NCBI RefSeq assembly: GCF_000376265.1
Contig: NZ_AQWU01000064.1
Coordinates: forward strand, 103-64,102
Direction: 5' to 3'
DNA: 64,000 nucleotides
Origin: Thermus igniterrae ATCC 700962
Lineage (GTDB): Bacteria > Deinococcota > Deinococci > Deinococcales > Thermaceae
The notes under the pieces are model-generated. The model did not search any database. It saw nothing but the letters and a program-made list of their open reading frames with translations, and had not been told where the DNA came from. A program made the translations under genes and the position numbers. Each line of letters starts with the position of its first letter. Position 1 is the first letter of the stretch. Of the stretch, positions 10,086 to 19,079 are shown piece after piece.

Positions 10086-11236
10086 GGGAGGCGGTGATCC
10101 TGGAGGCGGTGCGCACCCCCATCGGCAAGCGGAACGGGGCCTTGAGGGCGTGGCGGCCCGATGCCCTCTACGCTCGGGTGCTGGACGCCCTTTTGGAGCG
10201 AAGCGGCCTGGACCCGGCCCTCATCGGGGATGTGGTCACGGGTTGCGTCACCCAGGCCGGGGAGCAGGGGGCCAACCTGGGGCGGCTTGCCGTCCTCCTC
10301 TCCCGGCTGCCCAAGGAGGTGCCCGCGGTGACCCTGAACCGCATGTGCGGCTCCTCCCAGCAGGCGGTCCACTTCGCCGCCCAGGCCATCGCCGCTGGGG
10401 ACCTGGACTTCGCCATAGCCGGGGGGGTGGAGAGCATGACCCGGGCCCCCATGTTCTCGGACATCGGGGGCGGGTTCCACACCCTGAACCCGGCCCTCTT
10501 TCAGCGCTACGAGCTGGTCCATCAGGGGGAGAGTGCCGAGCGCATCGCTGAGCGCTACGGCTTCTCCCGGGAGGAGCTGGACCAGTGGGGCTACCTCTCC
10601 CACAAGCGGGCGGCCCGGGCCACGGAGGAAGGGCGCTTCGCCGCCCAGATGCTCCCCCTGGAGGGCCTGGACCCGGAGGGGAGGCCCTTCCTCCTGCAAA
10701 GGGACGAGGGGGTTCGCCCCGATGTGGACTACGAGCGGATGCTTTCCCTGAAGCCCGTCTTCCGGGAGCACGGGGTCATCACCGCGGGCAACGCCAGCCA
10801 GGTCTCCGATGGGGCCGCGGCCCTGCTTCTTGGGGAGCGGGCCAAGGCGGAAGCCCTCGGCCTCCGCCCCCGGGCCCGCTTCCTGGCCCGGGTGGTGGTG
10901 GCGGGAGACCCCACCCTGCAGCTTCTGGAGGTCATCCCCGCCACCCGCAAGGCCCTGGAGCGGGCCCGGCTTTCCCTAAAGGACATAGACGTCATGGAGA
11001 TCAACGAGGCCTTTGCCAGCGTGGTCCTGGCCTTTTTGCGGGAGTTTTCCCCGGACCCCGAGCGGGTGAACCCCAACGGCGGGGCCATCGCCCACGGCCA
11101 CCCCCTGGGGGCTACGGGGGCCATCCTCATGACCAAGCTCCTCCACGAGCTGGAGCGCACGGGAGGGGAGTTCGGCCTGCAGGTGATGTGCATCGGCCAC
11201 GGGCAGGCCACGGCCACCATCATCCAGAGGATTTAG
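10082..11236 (+). CDS. Acetyl-CoA C-acyltransferase (thiolase)
   Basis: Thiolase that splits 3-oxoacyl-CoA or condenses two acetyl-CoA. The nucleophilic Cys sits in [13 protein letters not shown], the His in [15 protein letters not shown], and the second Cys in [14 protein letters not shown]. The last motif is usually CIGGGQG; here His replaces the middle Gly, while the catalytic Cys is kept. At 384 aa it has family length. It is the second gene of the plus operon, coupled to the dehydrogenase gene by an ATGA overlap and followed by an SDR with a good GGAGG site. Confidence 0.92.
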   Translation: MREAVILEAVRTPIGKRNGALRAWRPDALYARVLDALLERSGLDPALIGDVVTGCVTQAGEQGANLGRLAVLLSRLPKEVPAVTLNRMCGSSQQAVHFAAQAIAAGDLDFAIAGGVESMTRAPMFSDIGGGFHTLNPALFQRYELVHQGESAERIAERYGFSREELDQWGYLSHKRAARATEEGRFAAQMLPLEGLDPEGRPFLLQRDEGVRPDVDYERMLSLKPVFREHGVITAGNASQVSDGAAALLLGERAKAEALGLRPRARFLARVVVAGDPTLQLLEVIPATRKALERARLSLKDIDVMEINEAFASVVLAFLREFSPDPERVNPNGGAIAHGHPLGATGAILMTKLLHELERTGGEFGLQVMCIGHGQATATIIQRI

Positions 11237-11246
11237 GAGGGAAGGG

Positions 11247-11972
11247 ATGGAGCGGAGTGCCTTGGTGACGGGTGGGGCCTCGGGCCTCGGGCGGGCGGCG
11301 GCTTTGGCCCTGCGGGACAGGGGCTACCAAGTGGTGGTCCTGGACCTCAGGCGGGGGGAAGACCCGGGCCTTACCTACGTGGAGGGCAGCGTGACCCAGG
11401 AGGGGGACGTGGCCCGGGCGGTGGCAGCGGCCGAGGCCCCCCTCTTTGCCGTGGTGAACGCCGCAGGAATCGGTCTGGCCAGAAAGGTGCTGGGCCGGGA
11501 GGGGCCCCACGACCTCGAGGCCTTCCGCCAGGTGGTGGAGGTGAACCTGGTGGGCACCTTCAACGTCCTCCGCCTGGCCGCCTGGCGGATGCGGGAAAAC
11601 CCCCCGGACGCCGAGGGAGGGCGGGGGGTGGTGGTGAACACCGCCAGCGTGGCCGCCTACGAGGGGCAGATCGGCCAGGCGGCCTACGCGGCCAGCAAGG
11701 GGGGCGTGGTGGCCCTCACCCTGCCCGCCGCCCGGGAGCTGGCCGAGTGGGGCATCCGGGTGGTCACCATCGCCCCGGGCCTCTTTGACACCCCCCTCCT
11801 CCAGGGCCTCCCCGAGAAGGCCAAGGCCTCCTTGGCCGAGCAGGTGCCCTTCCCCAGGCGCCTGGGCCGCCCGGAGGAGTATGCCCTTCTGGTCCTCCAC
11901 ATCCTGGAGAACCCCATGCTGAATGGGGAGGTGATCCGCCTGGATGGCGCCCTCCGCATGGCCCCCCGGTAG
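11247..11972 (+). CDS. SDR dehydrogenase, 3-hydroxyacyl-CoA dehydrogenase type II-like
   Basis: Short-chain dehydrogenase of 241 aa. The cofactor motif is [17 protein letters not shown], with VVNAAGIG in the core and the catalytic Ser and YAASK in the usual order ([21 protein letters not shown]). The family closest in feel is HSD17B10-type 3-hydroxyacyl-CoA dehydrogenase, for example the [20 protein letters not shown] region. With an acyl-CoA dehydrogenase and thiolase just upstream, it would supply the dehydrogenase step of a beta-oxidation cycle. No enoyl-CoA hydratase is in this operon. The end overlaps the next gene by 29 bases. Confidence 0.82.
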   Translation: MERSALVTGGASGLGRAAALALRDRGYQVVVLDLRRGEDPGLTYVEGSVTQEGDVARAVAAAEAPLFAVVNAAGIGLARKVLGREGPHDLEAFRQVVEVNLVGTFNVLRLAAWRMRENPPDAEGGRGVVVNTASVAAYEGQIGQAAYAASKGGVVALTLPAARELAEWGIRVVTIAPGLFDTPLLQGLPEKAKASLAEQVPFPRRLGRPEEYALLVLHILENPMLNGEVIRLDGALRMAPR

Positions 11973-12777
11973 GGTCCTGGACCTCACCCGGCTCCTGCCC
12001 GGGCCCCTGGCGGGAAAGCTCCTCGCCGACCTGGGCTTTCCCGTCCTGAAGGTGGAGCCCCCGGGAGGGGACCCCCTCCTGGCCCTGGCCCCCGAGGCCT
12101 ACCGCTTTCTGAACGGGGCCAAGGAGGTCCTCACCCTGGACCTCAAGGAGGCGCAGGGAAGGGCGCGGCTTTTGGCCCTGGTCCAGGAGGCGGCCATCCT
12201 CCTGGAGTCCAACCGCCCCGGGGTGATGGAGCGGCTGGGCCTGGGGCCGGAGGTCCTCCTCAGGGCCAACCCCCGCCTGGTCTATGCCCGCCTCCGGGGC
12301 TATCCCCACCGCGCCGACCCCGGCCACGACCTCACCTACCTGGCGGAGGCCGGCCTCCTCTCCCGCTTCCCCTGGCGGGCCTTCCAGTTCGCCGACCTGG
12401 CCGGGGCCTACGCCCTGGCCCTCACGGCCATGAAGGGCCTGTGGCTTGGGGGAGGGGTTTTTGAGGTGGCCCTCTCCGAGGCTGTCCGGCAGGTGGCCTA
12501 TCCCCCCCTGCCCTTTTTGGACGGTTCCGTCCTCTGCTATGGGGTCTACCCCGCCCGGGAGGGGGAGGTGGCTCTGGCGGCCCTGGAGCCCCATCTCTGG
12601 GCCCGCTTCTGCCAAAGGGCAGGCCTTCCCCACCTGGAGGGGGCGGCCTTCACCCCCGCCCGGCCCGAGAACCCTGCCTACCGGGCCCTTTTGGAGCTCT
12701 GGGCCCAGCGCACGGCCCGGGAGTGGGAGGCCTGGGCCGAGGCCGAGGGGGTGCCCCTGCGGGCGGTGCGGGGCTAG
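11944..12777 (+). CDS. Short family III (CaiB/BaiF) CoA-transferase-like protein
   Basis: Resembles alpha-methylacyl-CoA racemases and formyl-CoA transferases at the N-terminus ([32 protein letters not shown]). It has only 277 aa against about 360-400 in typical members; a stretch after the first domain looks shortened. The region that normally carries the catalytic Asp (VDVSLLD-like) here reads [10 protein letters not shown], so Glu may stand in for Asp. It is last in the dehydrogenase-thiolase-SDR operon, overlapping the SDR gene by 29 bases, and its stop overlaps the convergent bdhA stop. A racemase role for methyl-branched acyl-CoA is possible but unproven. Confidence 0.7.
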   Translation: MAPSAWPPGRVLDLTRLLPGPLAGKLLADLGFPVLKVEPPGGDPLLALAPEAYRFLNGAKEVLTLDLKEAQGRARLLALVQEAAILLESNRPGVMERLGLGPEVLLRANPRLVYARLRGYPHRADPGHDLTYLAEAGLLSRFPWRAFQFADLAGAYALALTAMKGLWLGGGVFEVALSEAVRQVAYPPLPFLDGSVLCYGVYPAREGEVALAALEPHLWARFCQRAGLPHLEGAAFTPARPENPAYRALLELWAQRTAREWEAWAEAEGVPLRAVRG

Positions 12778-13529
12778 CGGGCCGTCCAGCCCAGGTCTAT
12801 GGGGAAGACCGCCCCGGTGATGGCCCCGGCCCTGTCGGAGGCCAGGAAGAGGGCCAGCTCGGCCACCTCCTCGGGGGCGATGAGGCGCTTGATGGCCGCC
12901 TGGGCCAGGAAGACCTTCTCCACCACCTCGCCTTCCGGGATGCCCAGGGTGCGGGCCTGGTCCTGGATCTGCCCCTCCACCAGGGGGGTGCGCACGTAGG
13001 CGGGGGCGATGGCGTTCACCGTGACGCCGAAGGGACCGGCCTCGAGGGCCACGGTCTTGGTGAGGCCCAAAAGCCCGTGCTTGGCTGAGATGTAGGCGCT
13101 TTTGTAGGGGCTGGCCACCAGGCCGTGGACGCTGGCCATGTTGATGATCCTCCCCCAGCCCCTCCGCTTCATCCCGGGGAGCAGGGCCTGGATGAGCTGG
13201 AAGGGGGCGGTGAGCATCACCTGGAGCATGCGCTGCCAGGTCTCCAGGGGAAAGTCCTCCACGGGGTCAATGTGCTGGAACCCGGCGTTGTTGACCAGGA
13301 TGTCCACCCCCTCGGCCGCTGCCCTTTGCCCCAGGGCCGCCACCGCCTCGGGTTCAGAGAGGTCTGCCTGGAGGGGGACACCCCCGAGTTCTGCCGCCAG
13401 GGGGCCTATGTCCTTCACGTCGTGCACCAGCACCCTGGCTCCTTCCCGGGAAAAGGCCCGGGCGATGGCCAGCCCGATGCCGCTTCCTGCCCCGGTGATG
13501 AGGGCGGTTTTTCCCGAAAGCGTGCCCAT
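12774..13529 (-). CDS. bdhA: (R)-3-hydroxybutyrate dehydrogenase
   Basis: SDR enzyme of 251 aa that interconverts (R)-3-hydroxybutyrate and acetoacetate with NAD. The cofactor motif is [17 protein letters not shown]. The catalytic set lies in [21 protein letters not shown], and [15 protein letters not shown] is the stretch that marks 3-hydroxybutyrate dehydrogenases among SDRs. GGGAGGG precedes ATG 13529. It lies 18 bases after livF in the same direction, so it is probably the last gene of the long operon that holds the ABC importer and acyl-CoA ligase. Confidence 0.82.
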   Translation of the reverse strand: MGTLSGKTALITGAGSGIGLAIARAFSREGARVLVHDVKDIGPLAAELGGVPLQADLSEPEAVAALGQRAAAEGVDILVNNAGFQHIDPVEDFPLETWQRMLQVMLTAPFQLIQALLPGMKRRGWGRIINMASVHGLVASPYKSAYISAKHGLLGLTKTVALEAGPFGVTVNAIAPAYVRTPLVEGQIQDQARTLGIPEGEVVEKVFLAQAAIKRLIAPEEVAELALFLASDRAGAITGAVFPIDLGWTAR

Positions 13530-13547
13530 ATTTCCCTCCCGGCCAGT

Positions 13548-14252
13548 CTACAGGCTCAAGTAAGCCTCCCGCACCCTGGGGTCCTGGCGCAGGGCTTGGG
13601 AAGGGCCCTCCAGCACGATGCGCCCGTGCTCCATCACGTAGGCCCGTTCCGCCACCTCCAGGGATAGGGCCACGTTCTGCTCCACCAGCAGGACTCCCAC
13701 CCCCTCCTCGGCCACCGCCCTCAGGGCCAGGAGGACCTCCTCGGCCAGCCGGGGCGAGAGGCCCAAGGAGGGCTCGTCCACCAGGAGGATCCGGGGAAAG
13801 CCCATGAGGGCCCGCCCGATGGCCAGCATCTGTTGCTCGCCCCCGGAGAGCGTGCCGGCCAGTTGCCTGCGCCGCTCGGCCAGGCGGGGGAAGAGCCCGT
13901 AGACCCGCTCAAATCCCTCCTTCTCCCGCCCGGGGGCCAGGAAGGCCGCTCCCAGGCGCAGGTTCTCCTCCACGCTCATCAGGGGGAAAAGCTGCCGCCC
14001 CTCGGGCACGTGTCCCAGGCCCAGGCGGGCCCGCCTGGCGGGGGAGAGGCCCCTCAGGTCCACCTCCCCAAGCCGCACCCTTCCCCGCCAGGGGCGCAGG
14101 AGGCCGGAGAGGGTGCGGAGCAGGGTGGTCTTGCCCGCCCCGTTGGCCCCCAGGAGGGCCACCCGCTCCCCCTCCGCCACCCTTAGGTCCACGCCGAAGA
14201 GGACCTGGGCCTTGCCGTAGCCGGTTTCTAGGGCCTCCACCACGAGCCTCAT
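13548..14252 (-). CDS. livF: Branched-chain-type ABC transporter ATPase LivF
   Basis: One of two ATPases of a hydrophobic-amino-acid/carboxylate ABC importer. Walker A is GANGAGKTT, the signature is LSGGEQQMLAIGRAL and Walker B is RILLVDEPSLGLSP. At 234 aa it fits LivF. The start overlaps the livG stop (ATGA). The LivFGMHK set is complete here, but such importers carry many substrates besides leucine, isoleucine and valine, and the surrounding acyl-CoA genes suggest an organic acid. Confidence 0.88.
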   Translation of the reverse strand: MRLVVEALETGYGKAQVLFGVDLRVAEGERVALLGANGAGKTTLLRTLSGLLRPWRGRVRLGEVDLRGLSPARRARLGLGHVPEGRQLFPLMSVEENLRLGAAFLAPGREKEGFERVYGLFPRLAERRRQLAGTLSGGEQQMLAIGRALMGFPRILLVDEPSLGLSPRLAEEVLLALRAVAEEGVGVLLVEQNVALSLEVAERAYVMEHGRIVLEGPSQALRQDPRVREAYLSL

Positions 14253-14974
14253 GCCCCCCTCCCCAGGTAGGCCTCCCGTACCCGCTCCTCCCGGGCCACC
14301 TTTTCGTAGGGGCCCTCGGCGATCACCTCCCCGTGGTCCAGGACCACCACCCGGTCCGCCAAGGCCCTGACCACGGGCATCAGGTGTTCAATGAAGAGCA
14401 CCGAGACCCCGCTATCCCGGATGCGGCGCACCAGGGCCACCGCTTCCTCGGCCTCCTTGGGGCGGAGGCCGGCCATGACCTCGTCCAGGAGGAGCACCCG
14501 GGGCCGGGTGGCCAGGGCCCGGGCCAGCTCCAGGCGCTTGTCCTCCAAGAGGGTGAGCTCCCCCGCGGGGGCCTCGGCCCGGGCCTCGAGGCCGGTGAGG
14601 GCCAGCACCTCCTCCACCCAGGCCTCGGCCGCCTTTTTGGAAGTCCCTGGCTTGCCGAAGAGGGCCCCCACCAGGAGGTTTTCCCGCACCGAAAGCTCGG
14701 GCAGGGGCTGGACGATCTGGAAGGCCCGGCCCAGCCCCAGGTGGGTGCGGGCCTCGGGGGAGAGGCGGGTGATGGGCCGGCCCAGAAGCCGCACCTCCCC
14801 GCCATCCGGGCGCAGGAGGCCTGAGATCACGTTCAGAAGGGTGCTCTTGCCGGCCCCATTGGGGCCGATCACCGCCAGGATCTCCCCCTCCTCCAGGTGC
14901 AGGCTCACCTCCTTTAGGGCCAGAAGGCCCAGAAAGCGCTTGCTCACCCCTTGCACCTCCAGGACCCTAGCCAC
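14249..14974 (-). CDS. livG: Branched-chain-type ABC transporter ATPase LivG
   Basis: Partner ATPase of LivF, 241 aa. Walker A is GPNGAGKSTLLN and Walker B is VLLLDEVMAGLRPKE. The signature stretch is atypical: instead of LSGGQ/LSYGQ it reads LTLLEDKRLELARAL, a variant known among HAAT-family LivG proteins. The 8-base overlap with livM and the 4-base overlap with livF keep the subunits together in translation. Confidence 0.87.
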   Translation of the reverse strand: MARVLEVQGVSKRFLGLLALKEVSLHLEEGEILAVIGPNGAGKSTLLNVISGLLRPDGGEVRLLGRPITRLSPEARTHLGLGRAFQIVQPLPELSVRENLLVGALFGKPGTSKKAAEAWVEEVLALTGLEARAEAPAGELTLLEDKRLELARALATRPRVLLLDEVMAGLRPKEAEEAVALVRRIRDSGVSVLFIEHLMPVVRALADRVVVLDHGEVIAEGPYEKVAREERVREAYLGRGA

Positions 14975-15866
14975 GCCGCCCTCCCAAGAGGCCGAGGAGG
15001 CCTCGAGGCAAAAAGAGGATGGCCAGGATGAGGAGGGCGCCGTAGACCACCAGATACCCCTCCTGGATCCAAAGCCTCAGGGCCTGCTCCAGCCCCACCA
15101 GGACCACCCCCCCAAGGAGGGGCCCCAGGGTGGAGTAAAGCCCGCCGAAGATGGGAATCACCAGGGCCTCCACCGCCCGCCCCAGGCTGAAGGCCTCGTA
15201 GGGGTTCAGGAAAAGGGCCTTCATGGCGTACACCCCGCCGGCGAGCCCCGCCACCAGGCTCCCCAGGAGGAGGGAGAGGAGCTTGACCCGCACCACCCGC
15301 ACCCCCAGGACCCGGGCCACGGCCTCGGACTGCCTTGTGGCCGCCTGGGCCAGGCGGAAGGAGCTCCGCTCGGCCCACAGGCTCAGGGCCACCGCCAGGA
15401 GCAAGACGGCGAAGGCCAGGTAGTAGCTGGCCAGGGGCCAGCCTCCCCCAAAAGGCGGGGGCACGGGCAGGCCGATGGGCCCCCCGGTGAAGGGGAGCTT
15501 GAGGGCCATGGTGCGGAGCACCTCGCTGAAGGCCAGGCTGGCGATGGCGAAGTAGAGGCCATGGAGCCTCAGGGTCACCGAGCCCAGAAGGAGGGCTCCG
15601 GCCCCGGCCAGCAGGCTCCCCAGGAGGAGGGCGGGCAGGGTGCCCAGGTGGGGCACCATGAGCCCTGCCCCGTAGGCCCCTAGGCCGAAGAAGGCCCCGT
15701 GGGCCAAGGAGAGCTGGCCGGTGCGGGCCACCAGGTCCCAGGAGAGGGCCAAGGCGGTGAAGAGGAGGATGAAAAGCCCCACGTCCAGGAGGAAGGCGCC
15801 CCAGGCCCCCAGGGGCAGGAAGGGCAGAAGGGCAAAGAGGAGGAGCAGGCCCAGGATGCCCCTCAT
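14967..15866 (-). CDS. livM: Branched-chain-type ABC transporter permease LivM
   Basis: Membrane subunit of the importer, 299 aa, with about eight to ten hydrophobic segments. The LivM motif region is visible as GQLSLAHGAFFGLGAYGAG near residues 50-70. The second family stretch (VSLGRAVEALVIPIFGG-like, here FSLGRAVEALVIPIFGGLY) lies near the C-terminus, before GLEQALR. It overlaps livH by 4 bases. Confidence 0.87.
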   Translation of the reverse strand: MRGILGLLLLFALLPFLPLGAWGAFLLDVGLFILLFTALALSWDLVARTGQLSLAHGAFFGLGAYGAGLMVPHLGTLPALLLGSLLAGAGALLLGSVTLRLHGLYFAIASLAFSEVLRTMALKLPFTGGPIGLPVPPPFGGGWPLASYYLAFAVLLLAVALSLWAERSSFRLAQAATRQSEAVARVLGVRVVRVKLLSLLLGSLVAGLAGGVYAMKALFLNPYEAFSLGRAVEALVIPIFGGLYSTLGPLLGGVVLVGLEQALRLWIQEGYLVVYGALLILAILFLPRGLLGLLGGRRG

Positions 15867-16720
15867 GCCCCCCTCCAGGCCCGGCCCACCAGGGCCAGGA
15901 AGAGCACCAGGAAGAAGACCGCCTCCACCAGACCCCCGCCTCCGGGGAGGTAGGTGCTCACCAGGGCCTCGGCCAGGGCCAGGACCAAGGCCGCAGGTAC
16001 CACCCCCTTGAGGTTGCCTAGGCCTGCCAGGGCCACGATGGCGAAGGACTTGAGGGTGAAGAGGAAGCCCACGCTGGGGCTGGCGTAGAGCATCACCGAG
16101 AGCATCACCCCTGCCACCCCGGCCAGGGCGGCCGCCAGGCCGAAGGCCAGGAGGTAAACCCCTTCAGCCTCAATCCCCAGAAGCCCCGGGGCCAGGCGGT
16201 TTTGCGCCACGGCCCGCACCGCCAGGCCCAGGCGGCTTCGGGTGAGGAAAAGTTGCAGGGAAAGAAGGAGGGCTAAGGAGAGGAGGAAGGCCCCCAGGGG
16301 CACCGCCCCCAGAAAGAAGGGCCCCAGGGCCAGGGTGGCCGCCTGGTAGGGCGGGGCCACCACCCGGGTGTCGGCGCCGAAGAGGAGGAGGGCCAGGTTC
16401 TGCAACAGGATGGAGAGGCCGAAGGTGAGGAGCATCTGGTTGAGCTCCGGGGCCTTCAGCACCGGGCGGATGAGCCCCCAGTAGGTGAGGGCCCCCACCA
16501 AGAAGGCAGCAAGAAAGGCCAGCCCTAGGGCGAAGAGGGGGTCCAGACCCCGGAAGGCGAAGAGGAGGTAGGAGAGGAAGGCCCCCAGCATCAGGAACTC
16601 CCCGTGGGCGAAGTTCACGATGCCCACCACCCCCAAGGAGAGGGCTAGGCCGGTGGCCACCAGGGCGTAGACCCCGGCCATGAGCAGGCCGTTAAGGAGG
16701 GTCTGCAGGAGGAGCTCCAT
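15863..16720 (-). CDS. livH: Branched-chain-type ABC transporter permease LivH
   Basis: Second membrane subunit, 285 aa, with the LivH start LLLQTLLNGLLMAGVYALVA and VGIVNFAHGEFLMLGAFLSY. Near the C-terminus LKSFAIVALAGLGNLKG is the loop thought to contact the ATPases in this family. It begins 12 bases after the livK stop and overlaps livM by 4 bases. Confidence 0.87.
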   Translation of the reverse strand: MELLLQTLLNGLLMAGVYALVATGLALSLGVVGIVNFAHGEFLMLGAFLSYLLFAFRGLDPLFALGLAFLAAFLVGALTYWGLIRPVLKAPELNQMLLTFGLSILLQNLALLLFGADTRVVAPPYQAATLALGPFFLGAVPLGAFLLSLALLLSLQLFLTRSRLGLAVRAVAQNRLAPGLLGIEAEGVYLLAFGLAAALAGVAGVMLSVMLYASPSVGFLFTLKSFAIVALAGLGNLKGVVPAALVLALAEALVSTYLPGGGGLVEAVFFLVLFLALVGRAWRGA

Positions 16721-16732
16721 GGCCCTATCGCC

Positions 16733-17908
16733 TTACCGCAGGTAGTACTCCCCGGGGTAGCGGAGGGGGCGTGCCGCCTTGTCCTTGGGGAAGACCGGAC
16801 GGCGGCTGCCCTCCAGGTACTGGAACTGGAACCAGATCTCCGGGCCGAATCCCTGGTACTTGGTCCTGCCCGTGTCCGAGGGCTTAAAGGCCAGGGGGCC
16901 GAAGGGGGTGTTCATCCGGAGGCCGGCCAGGGCCTCGGCGATGCGGTTTTTGTCCGCACTCCCCGCCCTTTCCAACGCCAAGGCCAGGCTCTTCACGATG
17001 GTGTAGCCCATGGGGGCCATGTACTCCTCGGTGAGCTCCCCGTACTTCTTGCGGTAAGCGTCCACGAAGCGGCGGGACTCCGCGTTGGGCACCGTGGGCA
17101 ACCAGGCGGTCATGCCCGCCACGTCGTTGGAAAGCGGGTTTTTCTCAAAGCCGATGGGCCAGGAGGGGGGAGCCCCGTAGATGAGCTTGGGCCTGAGGCC
17201 CACCTGCCGGGTCTGGGTGGCGATGGGCAGGGCGTCCACGTCGTAGCCGATCCAGTAGAGGATGTCGGGGGCGAAGGCCCGGAAGCGGGTGAGGATGGGG
17301 GTGAACTGGCCGCTTCCCGCCTTGTAGGGCTCGGCCTGCACCTGGTAGCCCAGGCGCTCTAGCTGTTGCTTGTAGACCCCGATGCCCGCGGAGCCGAAAG
17401 GCCCGTCCTCGTAGAGGATGGCCACCTTTTTGGCCCCGTGGTCCTTGGCCAGGGATTGGAAGAACTGCAAGGCGGCGGCCACGTTGTGGTAGTCCCAGGG
17501 GTGGTAGTGGAAGAAGAGGGGGTAGCCCTCAAAGGCCTGCTCCACCACAGAGCTGGCGGCCCCGATGCAGAGGAAGAGGGGGCCGTACTGCTTCACCGGG
17601 CCGGAGAGGGCGAAGGTCACCCCGCTGGCCAGGCCCCCAATGACCAGGTCCACCCGGTCCACGGTCATGAGCTTGGTGAAGGCGGGCACGGCCTTGGCCG
17701 GGTCGGTGCCGTCGTCCACCACGACGAGCTCCAGGCGCACCCTGCCCTGGGCGTTCACCTCGTCTGCCGCCAGCTGGATGCCGTTCAAGGCGGCCTTGCC
17801 CGCCACCGCCGAGGCCCCGGAAAGGGGCAGGATGACCCCCACCTTGAGGGGGGTCTGGGCCAAGGCCAGGCCCAGGGCGAAAACCAAGAGTCCGAGTGCT
17901 TTTCTCAT
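16733..17908 (-). CDS. livK: ABC transporter periplasmic binding protein, LivK type
   Basis: Secreted ligand-binding subunit of 391 aa. The signal peptide MRKALGLLVFALGLALAQ precedes LKVGVILPLSGASAVAGKAA, the usual start of the type I periplasmic binding fold, followed by GIQLAADEVNAQG. There is no lipobox Cys, so it is probably a soluble periplasmic protein. GGAGG lies inside the end of the MaoC gene, whose stop overlaps the livK start (ATGA). The ligand is not evident from sequence. Placement between MaoC and the permeases suggests an acid that is later tied to CoA. Confidence 0.88.
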   Translation of the reverse strand: MRKALGLLVFALGLALAQTPLKVGVILPLSGASAVAGKAALNGIQLAADEVNAQGRVRLELVVVDDGTDPAKAVPAFTKLMTVDRVDLVIGGLASGVTFALSGPVKQYGPLFLCIGAASSVVEQAFEGYPLFFHYHPWDYHNVAAALQFFQSLAKDHGAKKVAILYEDGPFGSAGIGVYKQQLERLGYQVQAEPYKAGSGQFTPILTRFRAFAPDILYWIGYDVDALPIATQTRQVGLRPKLIYGAPPSWPIGFEKNPLSNDVAGMTAWLPTVPNAESRRFVDAYRKKYGELTEEYMAPMGYTIVKSLALALERAGSADKNRIAEALAGLRMNTPFGPLAFKPSDTGRTKYQGFGPEIWFQFQYLEGSRRPVFPKDKAARPLRYPGEYYLR

Positions 17909-18354
17909 GGGCTACCTCCTTCATTCCCTAAGGGCTTGGCGCCCTCGGGTTCCTCGTAGAGCACCACCGCTTCTCCCTCAATCACCCTTTCCCCCCGCTG
18001 GTTCTCGCAGAAGGTGTCCAGGGTGAGGATGCATCCTCCCTTTTCCCGCTCCCGCACCGCCTTCACCACCGCGGTGGCGGTGATGGTGTCCCCCAGGTAG
18101 GTGGGCTTTAGGAAGCGCAGGGTCTGGGAGAGGTAGATGGCCCCGGTGCCAGGGAGCCTTGTGCCGATCACCGTGGAGATGAGGCCGGCCACCAGGATGC
18201 CCTGGGCGATGCGGCGACCAAAGCGGCTCCTTTGCGCGTAGGCCTCGTCCACGTGGAGGGGGTTAGTGTCCCCCACTGCCCCCACGAAGAGGGCCACGTG
18301 GGCCTCGGAGAGGGTCTGGGTGTAGCTGGCCCTGTCCCCCACCTGGAACCTCAT
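17905..18354 (-). CDS. MaoC-like hotdog hydratase
   Basis: 149-aa hotdog protein with the (R)-specific enoyl-CoA hydratase motif: GDTNPLHVDEAYAQRSRFG followed by RRIAQGILVAGLIS, which carries the catalytic Asp and His. Known relatives hydrate trans-2-enoyl-CoA to (R)-3-hydroxyacyl-CoA. This fits an operon that also encodes an (R)-3-hydroxybutyrate dehydrogenase. Overlaps of 4 bases on each side place it firmly in the long minus operon. Confidence 0.82.
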   Translation of the reverse strand: MRFQVGDRASYTQTLSEAHVALFVGAVGDTNPLHVDEAYAQRSRFGRRIAQGILVAGLISTVIGTRLPGTGAIYLSQTLRFLKPTYLGDTITATAVVKAVREREKGGCILTLDTFCENQRGERVIEGEAVVLYEEPEGAKPLGNEGGSP

Positions 18355-19079
18355 GGGCGCACCTCCTTGAGGAAGCCCTCCAAGATTTCCCGGAAGAGGC
18401 CGGGGTTTTCCAGGTTCAGGGAATGCCCCACCCCCTCCACGGCCAGGAACCGGCCCCGGGGGAAGAAGGCCGCCGTGGCCTCGGCCATGGCCCTGGAAAT
18501 GAGGGGGTCCAGGGTGCCGTAGACCACCAGGACCGGCCCGGGGAAGGGCCGGGCCCGCCAGGCGGCCAGGGCCCGGGCGTTGCCCTGGAAGTGGCCGGGG
18601 TGCATGCCCTGGGCCTTGGCCACCAGCTCAGGAAACCAGGGAGGCCTGCGGGTGGGGGCCATGGCGGCCAGGGCCTGGGCCAGGGCCTCGCGGTTTTCCC
18701 GGTAGCTTTCCAGGATGGGGTAGTAGGCCTCGGGGGTGGGGAAGCCCGTGGGGGGGGCGGGATTGAGGAGGAGGAGGCCCGGGGTCCTTTCCGTGGCCGC
18801 CTCCATGGCCACCGCGCCCCCCAGGGAGTGGCCCACCAGAAGGGCTTCCTCCGCTCCCAGGGCCTTAAGGAAGTCCCTCAGGGCCTGGGCGTAGGCGGGG
18901 ATGGAGGGGGTGAAGCCCTGGGGGGCCGGGCTTTCCCCGAACCCGGGAAGGTCAGGGGCCAGGAGGCGTACCCCTTCCGGGGGGCTTTCCAGGACTTCCC
19001 GCCACCACTCCTTGCAGGCGAAGTTGCCGTGGATCAGGACCACTGGGGTTCCGCTTCCCGCTTCCAGATGGCTAAGCAT
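18351..19079 (-). CDS. Alpha/beta hydrolase 1
   Basis: 242-aa alpha/beta hydrolase. It has an oxyanion-type HGN motif (VVLIHGNFACKEWW), the nucleophile elbow VGHSLGGAVAM, an acid in YGTLDPLIS and the His in VEGVGHSLNLENP. The substrate cannot be assigned; esterase, lactonase and acyl-CoA hydrolase are all possible. It overlaps the next hydrolase gene by 8 bases and the MaoC gene by 4. Confidence 0.78.
   Translation of the reverse strand: MLSHLEAGSGTPVVLIHGNFACKEWWREVLESPPEGVRLLAPDLPGFGESPAPQGFTPSIPAYAQALRDFLKALGAEEALLVGHSLGGAVAMEAATERTPGLLLLNPAPPTGFPTPEAYYPILESYRENREALAQALAAMAPTRRPPWFPELVAKAQGMHPGHFQGNARALAAWRARPFPGPVLVVYGTLDPLISRAMAEATAAFFPRGRFLAVEGVGHSLNLENPGLFREILEGFLKEVRP

Noticed and set aside
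12774-17908. Assigning the ABC system firmly to branched-chain amino acids
   Set aside because: The family transports many substrates, and the operon is full of acyl-CoA enzymes, so the Liv symbols are structural labels only.
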